Shown here piece by piece: positions 43,271 to 51,426 of a stretch of 64,000 bases of DNA. The stretch's first letter is position 1; the number at the start of each line of letters is the position of its first letter. Made by a program: the position numbers and the translations under genes. The notes below the pieces were generated by a model. That model ran no database searches. It was given only the letters and a program-made list of their open reading frames with translations, and was not told the DNA's origin. Origin of the DNA: Leptothoe sp034932105 (lineage in GTDB: Bacteria > Cyanobacteriota > Cyanobacteriia > Phormidesmidales > Phormidesmidaceae); NCBI RefSeq assembly GCF_034932105.1, contig NZ_JAYGIG010000013.1, forward strand, positions 1 through 64,000, in the 5' to 3' direction.

Positions 43271-45262
43271 ATGGCTAAGCGTCCTCTTTCATTCCGCCGG
43301 TTATTGATGCTGCGTATCTTGCTGCTGAGTACGCCGGTGTTGCTGCTTGGCCAGGCCATTACCCTGCGAAAGGCACGGTCTAGCTTGCTGGAAACTGCGC
43401 GGCAAAATCTAGCCAGCAGCGCCATCAACAAGGCAACTGGTTTAGAGGACAGTGTGCGAGCCGTGGAGTCTGAACTACTGTTATTAACGGATAGTCAGGC
43501 CTTAAAATCTGGTGATGCGGATGATGTGGCGGTCGCCCTAAGTCGTTACACCAAGGTGGCTTCCCACACGGTGGGTTGTTTAGAGCTAACCGAGGCTGAA
43601 ACTGGTGCAGTCATATCGACAACCTGTAATCAACCCTTGCTGCCCACACCGCTACAGCTTCCGTGGCAGCAGTCGCCCACGGGGAATGCGGACTTTTATT
43701 TGGTGGATCTGGATAGTCCTCAACCAGCGGATGGCGTTGATGGGAACGCCCTAGAGGATGACGCCCAGGGAATGCACCCTTCTATTATTGACCTGACGGT
43801 GGCAGCGCCGATTTATAACCCTGAAGGACAGCTGCGTTATACCCTGTCTGCCCAGCTTGGGTTTACCCAGCTGGAGGATACTAATCCCCGTTCCCTGGTG
43901 GGTAAAACCGTGATTATTGATCCTAACGGGATTGTGGTCACCCACCCTAACCCCGAACTGGTGGGTAAGTCGGTGGATGATCTCCATGGTGCGGATCGGT
44001 TTGTGAGCATTATCAGCAGTATTCGGGTGGGCAACGCGGATACCCTACACCTCTTTAGCTTGCTGGAGAATGGGGATGAGTGGCTGGCGGGCTACAGCGG
44101 CGCGGAACTGCCCTTGTCTAGCGGGGTGACGGAGACCTGGAATGTGCTAGCGGTAACGCCTCTGAATCAGGCACTCCATGCGTTGGGGGAAATTCGGATG
44201 ATTTTATTTCTCCTAACCCTGGGGCTGCTGGGGGCGAATGGGCTATTGGCGCTCTATGTCGCTCGGAGTCTGTCCTTACCTGTGGAGCGGTTGATTCGCT
44301 ACACCCAACAGGTGCAGGATCTATCTTCTGAGGTGAAGGCCGCTCCTCCGAATCGTAGTATTTGGGAGTTGGACTATTTGGGTAAGGTGCTAGAGCGGAT
44401 GCTACGGCGTTTGGAGGGGGGGGCGCAAGAGCTACGCGAGGCTTGGGAAAATGCCCAGATGGCTAACCAGCTCAAGAATGAATTTTTGGCCAATACCTCC
44501 CATGAGCTACGCACGCCGCTCAATGCCATTATTGGCTGCATTCGACTGGTGCGTGATGGCTGCTGCGACGATCGTGAGGAAGAACTGGAGTTTTTGGAAC
44601 GGGCCGATAATGCGGCCATTCATTTGCTCAAGATCATCAATGATATTTTGGACATTGCCAAGATAGAGTCGGGCACCGTGAGTCTTGATTTGGATACCTT
44701 GGATTTAGGGGAGATTGTGCGGGATGTGTTAGATATGCAGGCCCTGCAGATTCAGCAAAAGGGATTGACGCTCCATCGTCCCCATAAGTCGGAGCCGATC
44801 TGGGTGAAGGGGGATGGGGATAAGTTAAAGCAGGTGCTGCTGAATATTGTTTATAACGCGATCAAGTTTACTGACAGTGGCAGCATTACGGCCAAGATCA
44901 CGGTGGTTTCTGAGGTGGGTGCTAAGGATGATTCAGGCGAGGATACTGTGCCAGCGCCTCGGGTGAGTGTGACGATTCAGGATACGGGGATTGGGATTGC
45001 GCCGAAGGATCAACAAAAACTTTTCCATCCCTTTGTCATGGTGGATGGTAGCCACACCCGTAGCTATGAAGGAACGGGACTGGGGCTGGCCATTTCTAAG
45101 AACTTTATGAAACTGATGGGGGGCAGCATTGGCCTCTACAGTGCCGGTGTGGATCAGGGGACGGCGGTGACCTTGAGTATGCCGCTGTTGGCTAACCACG
45201 GTGAGGTGGCGGCGGACCCGGTTGATGCTGCGGAGGCTACTGAGCAGGTTTTGGTGGGGTAA
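43271..45262 (+). CDS. Membrane sensor histidine kinase (dCache-HAMP-HisKA-HATPase)
   Basis: 663 residues. One membrane segment near the N-terminus (LMLRILLLSTPVLLLGQAI, ~12-30), an extracytoplasmic Cache-like sensory region (~45-300; IIDPNGIVVTHPNPELVGKS is typical of Cache domains), a second membrane segment (IRMILFLLTLGLLGANGLLA, ~310-330) and a HAMP-like linker. The phosphoacceptor box SHELRTPLNAIIG is near 410. ATP-binding boxes are VYNAIKF (~525), QDTGIGIA (~572) and GTGLGLAISK (~602). It autophosphorylates in response to a periplasmic ligand. No response regulator is adjacent, so the partner is unknown. It ends four bases from the convergent oxidoreductase. Confidence 0.96.
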   Translation: MAKRPLSFRRLLMLRILLLSTPVLLLGQAITLRKARSSLLETARQNLASSAINKATGLEDSVRAVESELLLLTDSQALKSGDADDVAVALSRYTKVASHTVGCLELTEAETGAVISTTCNQPLLPTPLQLPWQQSPTGNADFYLVDLDSPQPADGVDGNALEDDAQGMHPSIIDLTVAAPIYNPEGQLRYTLSAQLGFTQLEDTNPRSLVGKTVIIDPNGIVVTHPNPELVGKSVDDLHGADRFVSIISSIRVGNADTLHLFSLLENGDEWLAGYSGAELPLSSGVTETWNVLAVTPLNQALHALGEIRMILFLLTLGLLGANGLLALYVARSLSLPVERLIRYTQQVQDLSSEVKAAPPNRSIWELDYLGKVLERMLRRLEGGAQELREAWENAQMANQLKNEFLANTSHELRTPLNAIIGCIRLVRDGCCDDREEELEFLERADNAAIHLLKIINDILDIAKIESGTVSLDLDTLDLGEIVRDVLDMQALQIQQKGLTLHRPHKSEPIWVKGDGDKLKQVLLNIVYNAIKFTDSGSITAKITVVSEVGAKDDSGEDTVPAPRVSVTIQDTGIGIAPKDQQKLFHPFVMVDGSHTRSYEGTGLGLAISKNFMKLMGGSIGLYSAGVDQGTAVTLSMPLLANHGEVAADPVDAAEATEQVLVG

Positions 45263-45266
45263 TAGG

Positions 45267-46277
45267 CTAAGGGGTAAGGTCAATCCAGGTGCCAGCTTGC
45301 TCTAGGGATTGGGAGAGGGCCTCTAGGATGGCGACTAGGGTGGTGCCGACGGCGCCTGAGGAGATGGGAGAGGGCTGGTTGGTGAGGACGCTGTGGATGA
45401 ATTGGTTACACATGGTGGCCAGGGGTTCTTGCTCGGGTATTTCCAGGGCTAATGGGGTTAGGGCTTGGGGCTGAAATGTGTTGGGGGCGAATTGTCCCAT
45501 TTGTAGCGTCAGTGGGGTGTCGGGCTGCATTTCGTCAAAAATCAGGCTGCCGCGATCGCAAACCACAGACAATTGCCGTTGCTTGTGGGGATTTGCCCAG
45601 CACAGATGAATGGTCGTTTCGAAGCCGCTGGGGTAATGGAGCCGACACCACACCACATCGGCCAGGGGCCGGTCTGAATGCTGTGGTAGCCAATTCAGCC
45701 CCTGGGCTTGGACGCGGTTTGGTGAAGCATTGAGCCAGTGGTTAAAAATGGCGATGTCGTGAATGGCCAGATCCCAGAGGGCATCGACATCGTGGCGGAC
45801 GGGGCCGAGGTTGGTGCGGGCGGCATAGCCATAGCGGGGAGTGCCTAGACGCTCCAGGTTTGCTTTAGCGGTGGTGATGGCGGGATGGAAAAGGTAAGTG
45901 TGGTCAACAAACAGCTGTCGGTTTTGCTGTTGGGCCAGTTGGCAAAGGCTGGCGGATGTGGCGGCGGTGAGGGTGAGGGGTTTTTCGCACAGCACATGGA
46001 ACTGTCGCTGCAGGGCAGCGGTGACGATGGCCTGGTGGGTGGTGGCGGGGGTGGCGATCGCCACCGCTTCTAACCCTTCCATCTCCAGGGCCTCTTCCCA
46101 ATGCTCCAGCAACCGGACGGAGTCATCCAGGCCAAACTTGGCGGCGGTGGTTGCTAACTGCTCGGCTTGTGGATCCACCACCGCCCGCACCTGAATCTGG
46201 GGATGGGCCAAAAAGTTGCGTAGGAGGTGGGTGCCCCAACGGCCCACCCCCATGAGTGCCAGTTGAATTTGGCCCAT
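45267..46277 (-). CDS. Gfo/Idh/MocA family oxidoreductase
   Basis: 336 residues. The NAD(P) Rossmann motif ALMGVGRWGTHLLRNF is at the start, with EALEMEGLEAVAIATPATTH and the hallmark CEKPLTLTAATS lysine, then FVDHTYLFHPAI. The C-terminal alpha/beta domain follows (LWDLAIHDIAIFNHWL). These enzymes oxidise or reduce sugars or related carbonyls, often nucleotide-sugar derivatives; the substrate is not readable. It begins at ATG 46277, and the 42-base gap to the rnc stop holds three 14-bp repeats, so it may be cotranscribed with rnc. Confidence 0.9.
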   Translation of the reverse strand: MGQIQLALMGVGRWGTHLLRNFLAHPQIQVRAVVDPQAEQLATTAAKFGLDDSVRLLEHWEEALEMEGLEAVAIATPATTHQAIVTAALQRQFHVLCEKPLTLTAATSASLCQLAQQQNRQLFVDHTYLFHPAITTAKANLERLGTPRYGYAARTNLGPVRHDVDALWDLAIHDIAIFNHWLNASPNRVQAQGLNWLPQHSDRPLADVVWCRLHYPSGFETTIHLCWANPHKQRQLSVVCDRGSLIFDEMQPDTPLTLQMGQFAPNTFQPQALTPLALEIPEQEPLATMCNQFIHSVLTNQPSPISSGAVGTTLVAILEALSQSLEQAGTWIDLTP

Positions 46278-46278
46278 G

Positions 46279-46320
46279 TTAATGTTTCCTGGTTAATGTT
46301 TCCTGGTTAATGTTTTCTAT
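46279..46320. repeat. 14-bp tandem repeat between the oxidoreductase gene and rnc
   Basis: TTAATGTTTCCTGG occurs at 46279-46292 and 46293-46306, with a third imperfect copy at 46307-46320 that reaches the rnc stop codon. Confidence 0.85.
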
Positions 46321-47093
46321 TAACCAGCGGCCAAGTGCTCAGACAGCATGGGTTCTAGCTGCTGATAGGCTTGCTGGGCGGCACCTTGTTCCGCCTGTTT
46401 GATGGAGGGGCCTTTACCGTCCCCCCAGAGTTTGCCCTGATAATGCACTTGGGCATAAAACCGTTGCGGATCGCCATGGTTCTGGCTGATTTCTGAGACG
46501 GTGTATTCCGGTAGCTGTTTGCTGTGGGCCTGGGTGAGTTCCTGTAGGGCGGCCTTATAGTTTTGTCGGGCGGGGTCCCGCTTGATGGTTTGGGTGAGGC
46601 GTTCAAAGCGGATATCCAGCCAAGGGCGAATCAGGCTGAGGTCGTGGGTGCTGAGGTAGAGTGCCCCCAGGACTGCTTCAAAGGCATCGGCTAGGCGGGA
46701 GCTTTTGCCTGCTCGATCTCCGGCGGCACTGGTGGAGATCTGTAGGTAGCGGCCAAAGTTATAGTCCTGGGCCAAAATTGCCAGGGTACGATCGCTGACC
46801 AGTTGCGATCGCACGGCGGCCATATCCCCTACGGACATTTGAGGATAGGTTTCTTGCAAAAATTCAGCCGCAGCTAGCCGCAGGGCCGCATCCCCCAAAA
46901 ATTCTAGGATTTCGTTATTTCGGTCCGCCGATTTAGAAATATCCACCAGCGCCTGATGCAGCAGTGCCCATTGCACAGGCGCATCCTCGGCTAAGCCTAG
47001 CTTTGCTACGAGCTGCGTTAGCTCTTGGTGCCGCCGGGGATCATCTTGCGCTGTCCACGGTTCACTACCCAATGCCTTCTGGCTGCTGACCAT
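46320..47093 (-). CDS. rnc: Ribonuclease III
   Basis: Double-strand-specific endoribonuclease for rRNA and regulatory RNA processing, 257 residues from the ATG at 47093. The catalytic domain has NNEILEFLGDAALRLAAAEF with its metal-binding acidic residues and LADAFEAVLGALYL. A dsRNA-binding domain closes the protein (NYKAALQELTQAHSK, YTVSEI, KGPSIKQAEQGAAQQAYQQL). An in-frame extension to 47135 would be encoded by the GGTGGGC palindrome and is rejected; an AAGGGG ribosome-binding site sits just before 47093. It is about 50 bases downstream of rnpB on the same strand. Confidence 0.96.
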   Translation of the reverse strand: MVSSQKALGSEPWTAQDDPRRHQELTQLVAKLGLAEDAPVQWALLHQALVDISKSADRNNEILEFLGDAALRLAAAEFLQETYPQMSVGDMAAVRSQLVSDRTLAILAQDYNFGRYLQISTSAAGDRAGKSSRLADAFEAVLGALYLSTHDLSLIRPWLDIRFERLTQTIKRDPARQNYKAALQELTQAHSKQLPEYTVSEISQNHGDPQRFYAQVHYQGKLWGDGKGPSIKQAEQGAAQQAYQQLEPMLSEHLAAG

Positions 47094-47105
47094 TTCCCCT
47101 TGTTT

Positions 47106-47122
47106 GGTGGGCAGCGCCCACC
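47106..47122. repeat. Dispersed palindrome GGTGGGC-AGC-GCCCACC
   Basis: Perfect seven-base arms around a three-base centre in the rnpB-rnc gap. Confidence 0.7.
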
Positions 47123-47143
47123 CTCCTATGCGCATAAAAAAGT

Positions 47144-47571
47144 GGAAAGAGTCGGCCGTAAGCCGGGTTCTGTTCTCGCCGATGTCAACCTAGGGCGAGC
47201 ACGAGCGGGCGGTTATCTATCTGGGACGACTGTTACCAGTCGCCTCTAGCGGTACACCAAAAGCGGGGCTGGAAAAAGGTCAACCATGACCCCTGCGACC
47301 TTGCTCCTGGCCGGGGTTTACCGAGCCAGTACCTCTCGATACTGCTGGTGCGCTCTTACCGCACCTTTGCACCCTTACCTGTAGCGGGGCAAGCCCCGCC
47401 CATCGGCGGTATGTTTCTGTGGCACTATCCTCACGGTCACCCGCACTGGGCGTTACCCAGCAAGCCTGACCTTTTAGGAGCCCGGACTTTCCTCAGACGA
47501 AGGTCTTAGCAAAGCTAAGGTCTTAGCAAGGCTAAGGTCTTCGTCCGCAACCGCAGCACCAACTCTTTCCG
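47144..47571 (-). ncRNA. rnpB: RNase P RNA (type A)
   Basis: Catalytic RNA that removes 5' leaders from precursor tRNA. On the minus strand the 5' end GGAAAGAGT pairs with the 3' end ACTCTTTCC (helix P1). The universal core GAGGAAAGTCCGGGCTCC (P4 and J regions) and the 3' core ACAGAACCCGGCTTACGGCC are present, as are GGTGCGGTAAGAGCGCACC and AGCAGTATCGAGAGGTACTGGC segments typical of cyanobacteria. The P3 arm is enlarged by tandem ~22-base repeats (AAGACCTTAGC). A T-run after the 3' end would terminate transcription. The ends are estimated from P1. Confidence 0.95.
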
Positions 47572-47578
47572 ACTAACT

Positions 47579-47609
47579 ATAATATCGTGGCGCTGCGGTG
47601 TGACGTCAA
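47579..47609 (-). promoter_or_regulatory. Predicted rnpB promoter
   Basis: On the minus strand TTGACG (47604-47609) and TATTAT (47579-47584) with a 19-base spacer, placing the start at the predicted rnpB 5' end. The spacer is longer than ideal. Confidence 0.5.
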
Positions 47610-47615
47610 AGCTAA

Positions 47616-47657
47616 ATATTGGGTTTGAGATATTGGGTTTGAGATATTGGGTTTGAG
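47616..47657. repeat. Three 14-bp tandem repeats upstream of rnpB
   Basis: ATATTGGGTTTGAG repeated exactly three times, ending about seven bases from the rnpB -35. Unit length equals the other 14-bp repeat (46279-46320). Confidence 0.9.
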
Positions 47658-47724
47658 AACGGGCAATGGGATATGGGGAACGGGCAATGCTGAGCTCAGC
47701 TTTTCAACTCTATGGCTAATGGGG

Positions 47725-48012
47725 CTATTGCAAATGGGGCAATAGGCCGGAGCGCTCTAGGACAAGCTTGACTTGTTCATTCATGCCTTTGGCAACAATC
47801 TTGGCGCCTGCTTGCTGGGATTGGAGAACCCCTTCCCAGAATATAGCTGCGGTGGAGGGCTCAATGAATTTAGTTTTGGCCATGTCGATGATGAGGGTGA
47901 CCCCAGGCTGCAGCTTTTGTTTCAGGTCCTGTTGAAAAAATGGTGAGATGACGCTGTCTAGGCGGCTGGGGAGACGAATGATTGCTTGGGATGTAACCGA
48001 AGTGGTATTCAT
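47725..48012 (-). CDS. STAS domain protein (anti-sigma antagonist-like)
   Basis: 96 residues from ATG 48012. A single STAS domain: IIRLPSRLDSVISPFFQQDL, VTLIIDMAKTKFIEPSTAAIFWEG. The loop that holds the phosphorylated serine in SpoIIAA (FxDSSG) reads FIEPSTA here, leaving one Ser in place but changing Asp and Gly. The protein could be regulated by a partner-switch kinase, or be a fixed partner; no such kinase or phosphatase is adjacent. Confidence 0.85.
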   Translation of the reverse strand: MNTTSVTSQAIIRLPSRLDSVISPFFQQDLKQKLQPGVTLIIDMAKTKFIEPSTAAIFWEGVLQSQQAGAKIVAKGMNEQVKLVLERSGLLPHLQ

Positions 48013-48215
48013 GGGTAGCAAAAAGTACTCAGTACGTTACTACGATAAGCGAAATATATCTAGCGAATCAGGGGCTTTCTACGGATTTGGCTGCTTTTTT
48101 AGATGAAGTTTCGGAGTATCTTAAAGCTAGTTAAAACTGAGTTCTACCTAATAATACGTAGTCCATAAATGGTGCATAGGGCACCGCTGATGGATGTCTG
48201 AACACAAAATCTGCC

Positions 48216-48629
48216 TTACTCCACCGCCAACGAAACCTTTTTCCCACCAATACTCCGCAGATCCGCCAACAACTTTGCCACATCCGCATAGGGCAACGTC
48301 CGATCTGCTTTCAGCAGCACAAACCCCTCCGGATTCTCCGCAAAATATTCTTGAATAATCGGAGCTAAGGCCGGAATCGTCACGGCTTCATCTTCATAAA
48401 CCGTCTGTCCATCATCCCGCAAACCAATCACCAACGGCTCAGCCTTTTCCAACACCTCTTCATCCACCCCAGACACCGCCTGGGGCAAACTCACCCCAAA
48501 AATCTGTACGCCGCTGAGTTCCATGGAGATAATCACAAAGAAGGTGAGGACCGTCATCAACACATCCATCATTGGCACCAGGTCCACCTCGGGGATACCT
48601 GAACTTTCATGGCGCGATCGCAACCCCAT
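48216..48629 (-). CDS. exbD: ExbD/TolR family biopolymer transport protein (second copy)
   Basis: 137 residues with one N-terminal membrane segment (LVPMMDVLMTVLTFFVIISM), whose conserved Asp is the proton-path residue in ExbD/TolR, and a periplasmic domain (GLRDDGQTVYEDEAVT, LLKADRTLPYADVAKLL). It overlaps the first ExbD by one base in a TAATG junction, indicating translational coupling. Energises an outer-membrane or envelope process with the upstream ExbB. Confidence 0.93.
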   Translation of the reverse strand: MGLRSRHESSGIPEVDLVPMMDVLMTVLTFFVIISMELSGVQIFGVSLPQAVSGVDEEVLEKAEPLVIGLRDDGQTVYEDEAVTIPALAPIIQEYFAENPEGFVLLKADRTLPYADVAKLLADLRSIGGKKVSLAVE

Positions 48630-49060
48630 TACTCCCCCTCACCATTCTCTAACGCTAACGAAACCCGATCACCACCCACTGCCCGCATATCCCCCAAAAA
48701 CTGCATCACATTTTCATAGGGCAATGTCTGATCCGGTACCAAATAAACAGTTTTATCAGCGTTCTTTTCCAGATATTCACTGATCTCCAGGGCCAGCTGC
48801 TCAGACTCTATGGGTTGACCATTGAGCAACGTTTTCTCATTGGCATCCATTTCCACAATAAAAATCTCATCAATGGACGGCAGCTGGTCCGGCGGCACAT
48901 CCTCCGTCTGTTCCGGTGGCAGCTCCACCTCAATCAGCTGCTCACTTCCCAAAGACACTGAAACTACCACGAAAAACGCTAGCACTCCCATCATCACCGT
49001 GAGCATGGGCACCAGATTAATGGTGGGAATTTTGCTTTCACTGCGTTTACCAAAAGCCAT
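48629..49060 (-). CDS. exbD: ExbD/TolR family biopolymer transport protein (first copy)
   Basis: 143 residues. NLVPMLTVMMGVLAFFVVVSVSL is the single membrane segment; at the spot where ExbD normally has Asp (as LVPMMDVLM in the second copy) this one reads LVPMLTVMM. It is acidic after the membrane (PPEQTEDVPPDQ) and ends in the usual periplasmic domain (YLVPDQTLPYENVMQFLGDM). The lost Asp suggests that only the second ExbD carries protons. It lies 77 bases after the ExbB gene. Confidence 0.92.
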   Translation of the reverse strand: MAFGKRSESKIPTINLVPMLTVMMGVLAFFVVVSVSLGSEQLIEVELPPEQTEDVPPDQLPSIDEIFIVEMDANEKTLLNGQPIESEQLALEISEYLEKNADKTVYLVPDQTLPYENVMQFLGDMRAVGGDRVSLALENGEGE

Positions 49061-49137
49061 AAAAAGACGTACTTTAAGGGGTTGAGCGCTGACGGAAGAA
49101 TGTTATCTAGGGTGGGCTAGGAGAGGGTTGACCATCC

Positions 49138-49833
49138 CTAATAGTAGGTTTTTGACACCGACGGTTCTTCTTCAGGATGTCCATTTTCGGTAGCTTGCAA
49201 CGCGGGTTCATACCAGTATTGCCGATAGATCAGTTCTAACTCATTGCCCGCTTCGGAAAAGTAATCCGCTTGCTGACTCTGGAGAGACACCAGCACCCGC
49301 AGCACCAACAGGGCCAAAATAGCGACCACCATACCCGCTGCCGTGGTAATGAGGGCTTCCCCAATACCGGCGGCGGCCTTGCTGGCTCCTTCTCCACCGC
49401 CGCTGCCGCCAATATCCAGACTGTAGAAGGTGGCAATCAGACCGGTGACCGTTCCCAACAGTCCTAATAGGGGTGAAATGGCCACAATGGTCTCCAGCAG
49501 TTTTTCGCCCTGGCGCATTTTGACAAATTCTCGATCCGCTGCGGTTTCCATGGCGAGGCGGAAGGTTTCGGGGGAGGCATTGCGCAACCGTAGGGGGGCA
49601 AAGAGGAAACGGCCAATGGGGGTATCGCTATGTTGATTTGCGATCGCAGCCGCCTCATTCAAGTCTCGAGGTGCAGCGGCCAACACATCGCTGACAATTT
49701 TGCCCTCCCGGCGCAACAGGTCGGACCAAAACCGAGTCCGCTCCAGGGCACAGGAAATAGTCAGCACTGAAGCCCCCACAATGGGCACCATCACCGGCCC
49801 TCCCTTGGCCAAAAAGTCAAATACCGTTGCCAT
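49138..49833 (-). CDS. exbB: ExbB/TolQ/MotA proton channel protein
   Basis: 231 residues with three membrane segments (VMVPIVGASVLTISCAL; LLETIVAISPLLGLLGTVTGLIATFY; GIGEALITTAAGMVVAILALLVLRVLV), the second and third being the family's channel pair. First gene of ExbB-ExbD-ExbD on the minus strand. It likely drives TonB- or Tol-like work at the outer membrane; no TonB gene is present nearby. The Ser/Gly-rich loop GGSGGGEGASKAAA before the third helix is unusual. Confidence 0.94.
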   Translation of the reverse strand: MATVFDFLAKGGPVMVPIVGASVLTISCALERTRFWSDLLRREGKIVSDVLAAAPRDLNEAAAIANQHSDTPIGRFLFAPLRLRNASPETFRLAMETAADREFVKMRQGEKLLETIVAISPLLGLLGTVTGLIATFYSLDIGGSGGGEGASKAAAGIGEALITTAAGMVVAILALLVLRVLVSLQSQQADYFSEAGNELELIYRQYWYEPALQATENGHPEEEPSVSKTYY

Positions 49834-49958
49834 AGCCTATGTCCTCAAAAACGTGGGTAGATAGTGAATTCAGCCTGCCTAATAACCGGCCTAATGTCTG
49901 AACTGGTGACTGCTTGGTGCCTAACGGGTGCGCTCCTAATGTCTTACTGGCGATCGCC

Positions 49959-50663
49959 TTAATCATCCCCGTCTTCCTCTGCTTCAGCCGTAGATCCAGC
50001 CGTAGATCCAGCCGTAGAATCAGCGGTGGGTTTTGGGGTAGATTCAGCGACATCATCAGCCACCGTTGCGGGAGTTGATGAGACCTGAGCTGCTGCCGTC
50101 GTTCCTGGGGGAGCAATCGCTGCCGGGTCAGGCACTGCCCCACCTGCGGCAATCAACACCTCCTGCCATCCCAGGTTTCCATCCCTGTCTACCGTTACCA
50201 TCACCGACTCCACCCGACCAGCGGCCACGGTTCCGGCCCCCACCACATCACATTCAAATGTCTCCCCCCGCTGGTTGACTCGATAGGCATCGCGGCAGTC
50301 AATGGCCAAACGCTTACCTAGGGCTTCCTTAGTCTCGTCCTGAATAGTTTCTTCGACGGAGGCCAAATTAATCAGCACCTTAGAGCTTGGCACATCCCAA
50401 CTCAGGGTACCTTGGTCATCCTGCTGAATGACATTGATGGTGAACTGTCCTCCGTCGGGTAGCTCCCCCACACAGCGAAAGTAAGCCTCGGCCTGCTTCT
50501 CCACTCGGTTTGGACAGATGACTGACTTGAGGGACAGCCGCCGCCCCTGGCGCTCAATGTCATTTTGAATGATGGCCTCAATGCGAGACATATTTAAATT
50601 TTGCGAGCAACTGCCTAGGAAAACCAGACCCAGGATTGCCCCCACTCGAACGATGGCGACCAT
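49959..50663 (-). CDS. DUF4333 lipoprotein
   Basis: 234 residues from ATG 50663. A lipobox (GLVFLGSC) follows the N-terminal hydrophobic stretch, so it is probably lipidated in the inner or outer membrane. The body contains two DUF4333-like repeats, each with a conserved Cys pair pattern (SVICPNRVEKQAEAYFRCVG and AIDCRDAYRVNQRGETFECDVVG). The C-terminal ~60 residues are Ala/Thr/Pro-rich with STAGSTAGSTAEAEED from a 12-base tandem repeat. Upstream of the ExbB gene on the same strand, 125 bases away. Function unknown. Confidence 0.85.
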   Translation of the reverse strand: MVAIVRVGAILGLVFLGSCSQNLNMSRIEAIIQNDIERQGRRLSLKSVICPNRVEKQAEAYFRCVGELPDGGQFTINVIQQDDQGTLSWDVPSSKVLINLASVEETIQDETKEALGKRLAIDCRDAYRVNQRGETFECDVVGAGTVAAGRVESVMVTVDRDGNLGWQEVLIAAGGAVPDPAAIAPPGTTAAAQVSSTPATVADDVAESTPKPTADSTAGSTAGSTAEAEEDGDD

Positions 50664-50824
50664 GCGGCAATGACAAAAAAAGTTAACCAAGACTCACTAT
50701 AACGGTGGGGTTTAGGGGCCAGGTAAAGGACGGGTTAAGGGACACCGGGATGATGGTAGAAAACTCTGATAAAGACTCCATAACGAAGCTGCACCAAAAC
50801 CCACGCCAAGACTTAGACCAGGGC

Positions 50825-51319
50825 TTAGCCTTTAATCTGCCGCACCAAATGGTGTAATTCTGGCAAAATCAGGGCGTCCATGGCTAAGGTCACCCCATTA
50901 CTGGAACCGGGCAGTAAAAATATTAGGGTGGATTGATACACCCCAGCGGTAGCCCTGGAGGCCATGGCCCTGGAGCCAATTTCAGCATAGCTAAGCTGTC
51001 GGAAAATTTCGCCAAAGCCGGGGATTTCTTTTTCCAGGAGCGTTGCGATCGCATCATAGGTGGTATCCCTGGGCGCAATCCCAGTCCCCCCATTGCAAAT
51101 GATCACATCCACCGTCGGTGTCAGTCGCTGCACCAAACTAGCAATCTGCTCCGGTTCATCCTTGACCAATCGATAAGCCTCTAACCGATGACCAGCCCCG
51201 CGCAGCTTGGACTTAATCAACTGTCCGCTCTGATCAGATTCCACCGTACGCGTATCACTGACGGTAATCACACCACAAGTAGCGGACAGTGAACCCTGAT
51301 CGGGATGGGGGGAAGCCAT
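50825..51319 (-). CDS. moaB: Molybdenum cofactor biosynthesis protein MoaB/MogA
   Basis: 164 residues. The MoCF-domain signature ICNGGTGIAPRDTTYDAI and the SRAMASRATAGVY region are clear; the starting strand CGVITVSDTRT is typical of MoaB. The family adenylates molybdopterin or loads molybdate. An adenylation versus insertion role cannot be told from sequence alone. It stands between the DUF4333 gene and psb28 on the same strand. Confidence 0.92.
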   Translation of the reverse strand: MASPHPDQGSLSATCGVITVSDTRTVESDQSGQLIKSKLRGAGHRLEAYRLVKDEPEQIASLVQRLTPTVDVIICNGGTGIAPRDTTYDAIATLLEKEIPGFGEIFRQLSYAEIGSRAMASRATAGVYQSTLIFLLPGSSNGVTLAMDALILPELHHLVRQIKG

Positions 51320-51426
51320 AGGTAAGGTGGTGAATTTGAGTTGTGAGCTAGGGTACCTGAAAACTCATCTGCCGAGAAATCAGATCGCAGAAAAACAACT
51401 CAAAATTCAGCCCTCACCTCTAAAAA

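Noticed and set aside
47094..47135. N-terminal extension of RNase III (MRIGGWALPTKQGE)
   Set aside because: It is the translation of the GGTGGGC palindrome. The AAGGGG site before 47093 supports the shorter start.
47330..47420. Stem-rich stretch taken at first for a tRNA or terminator
   Set aside because: It belongs to the RNase P RNA; the core and P1 ends fit that gene.
48010..48105. 31-codon frame divergent from the STAS gene
   Set aside because: Too short, overlaps the STAS start and lacks a ribosome-binding site.
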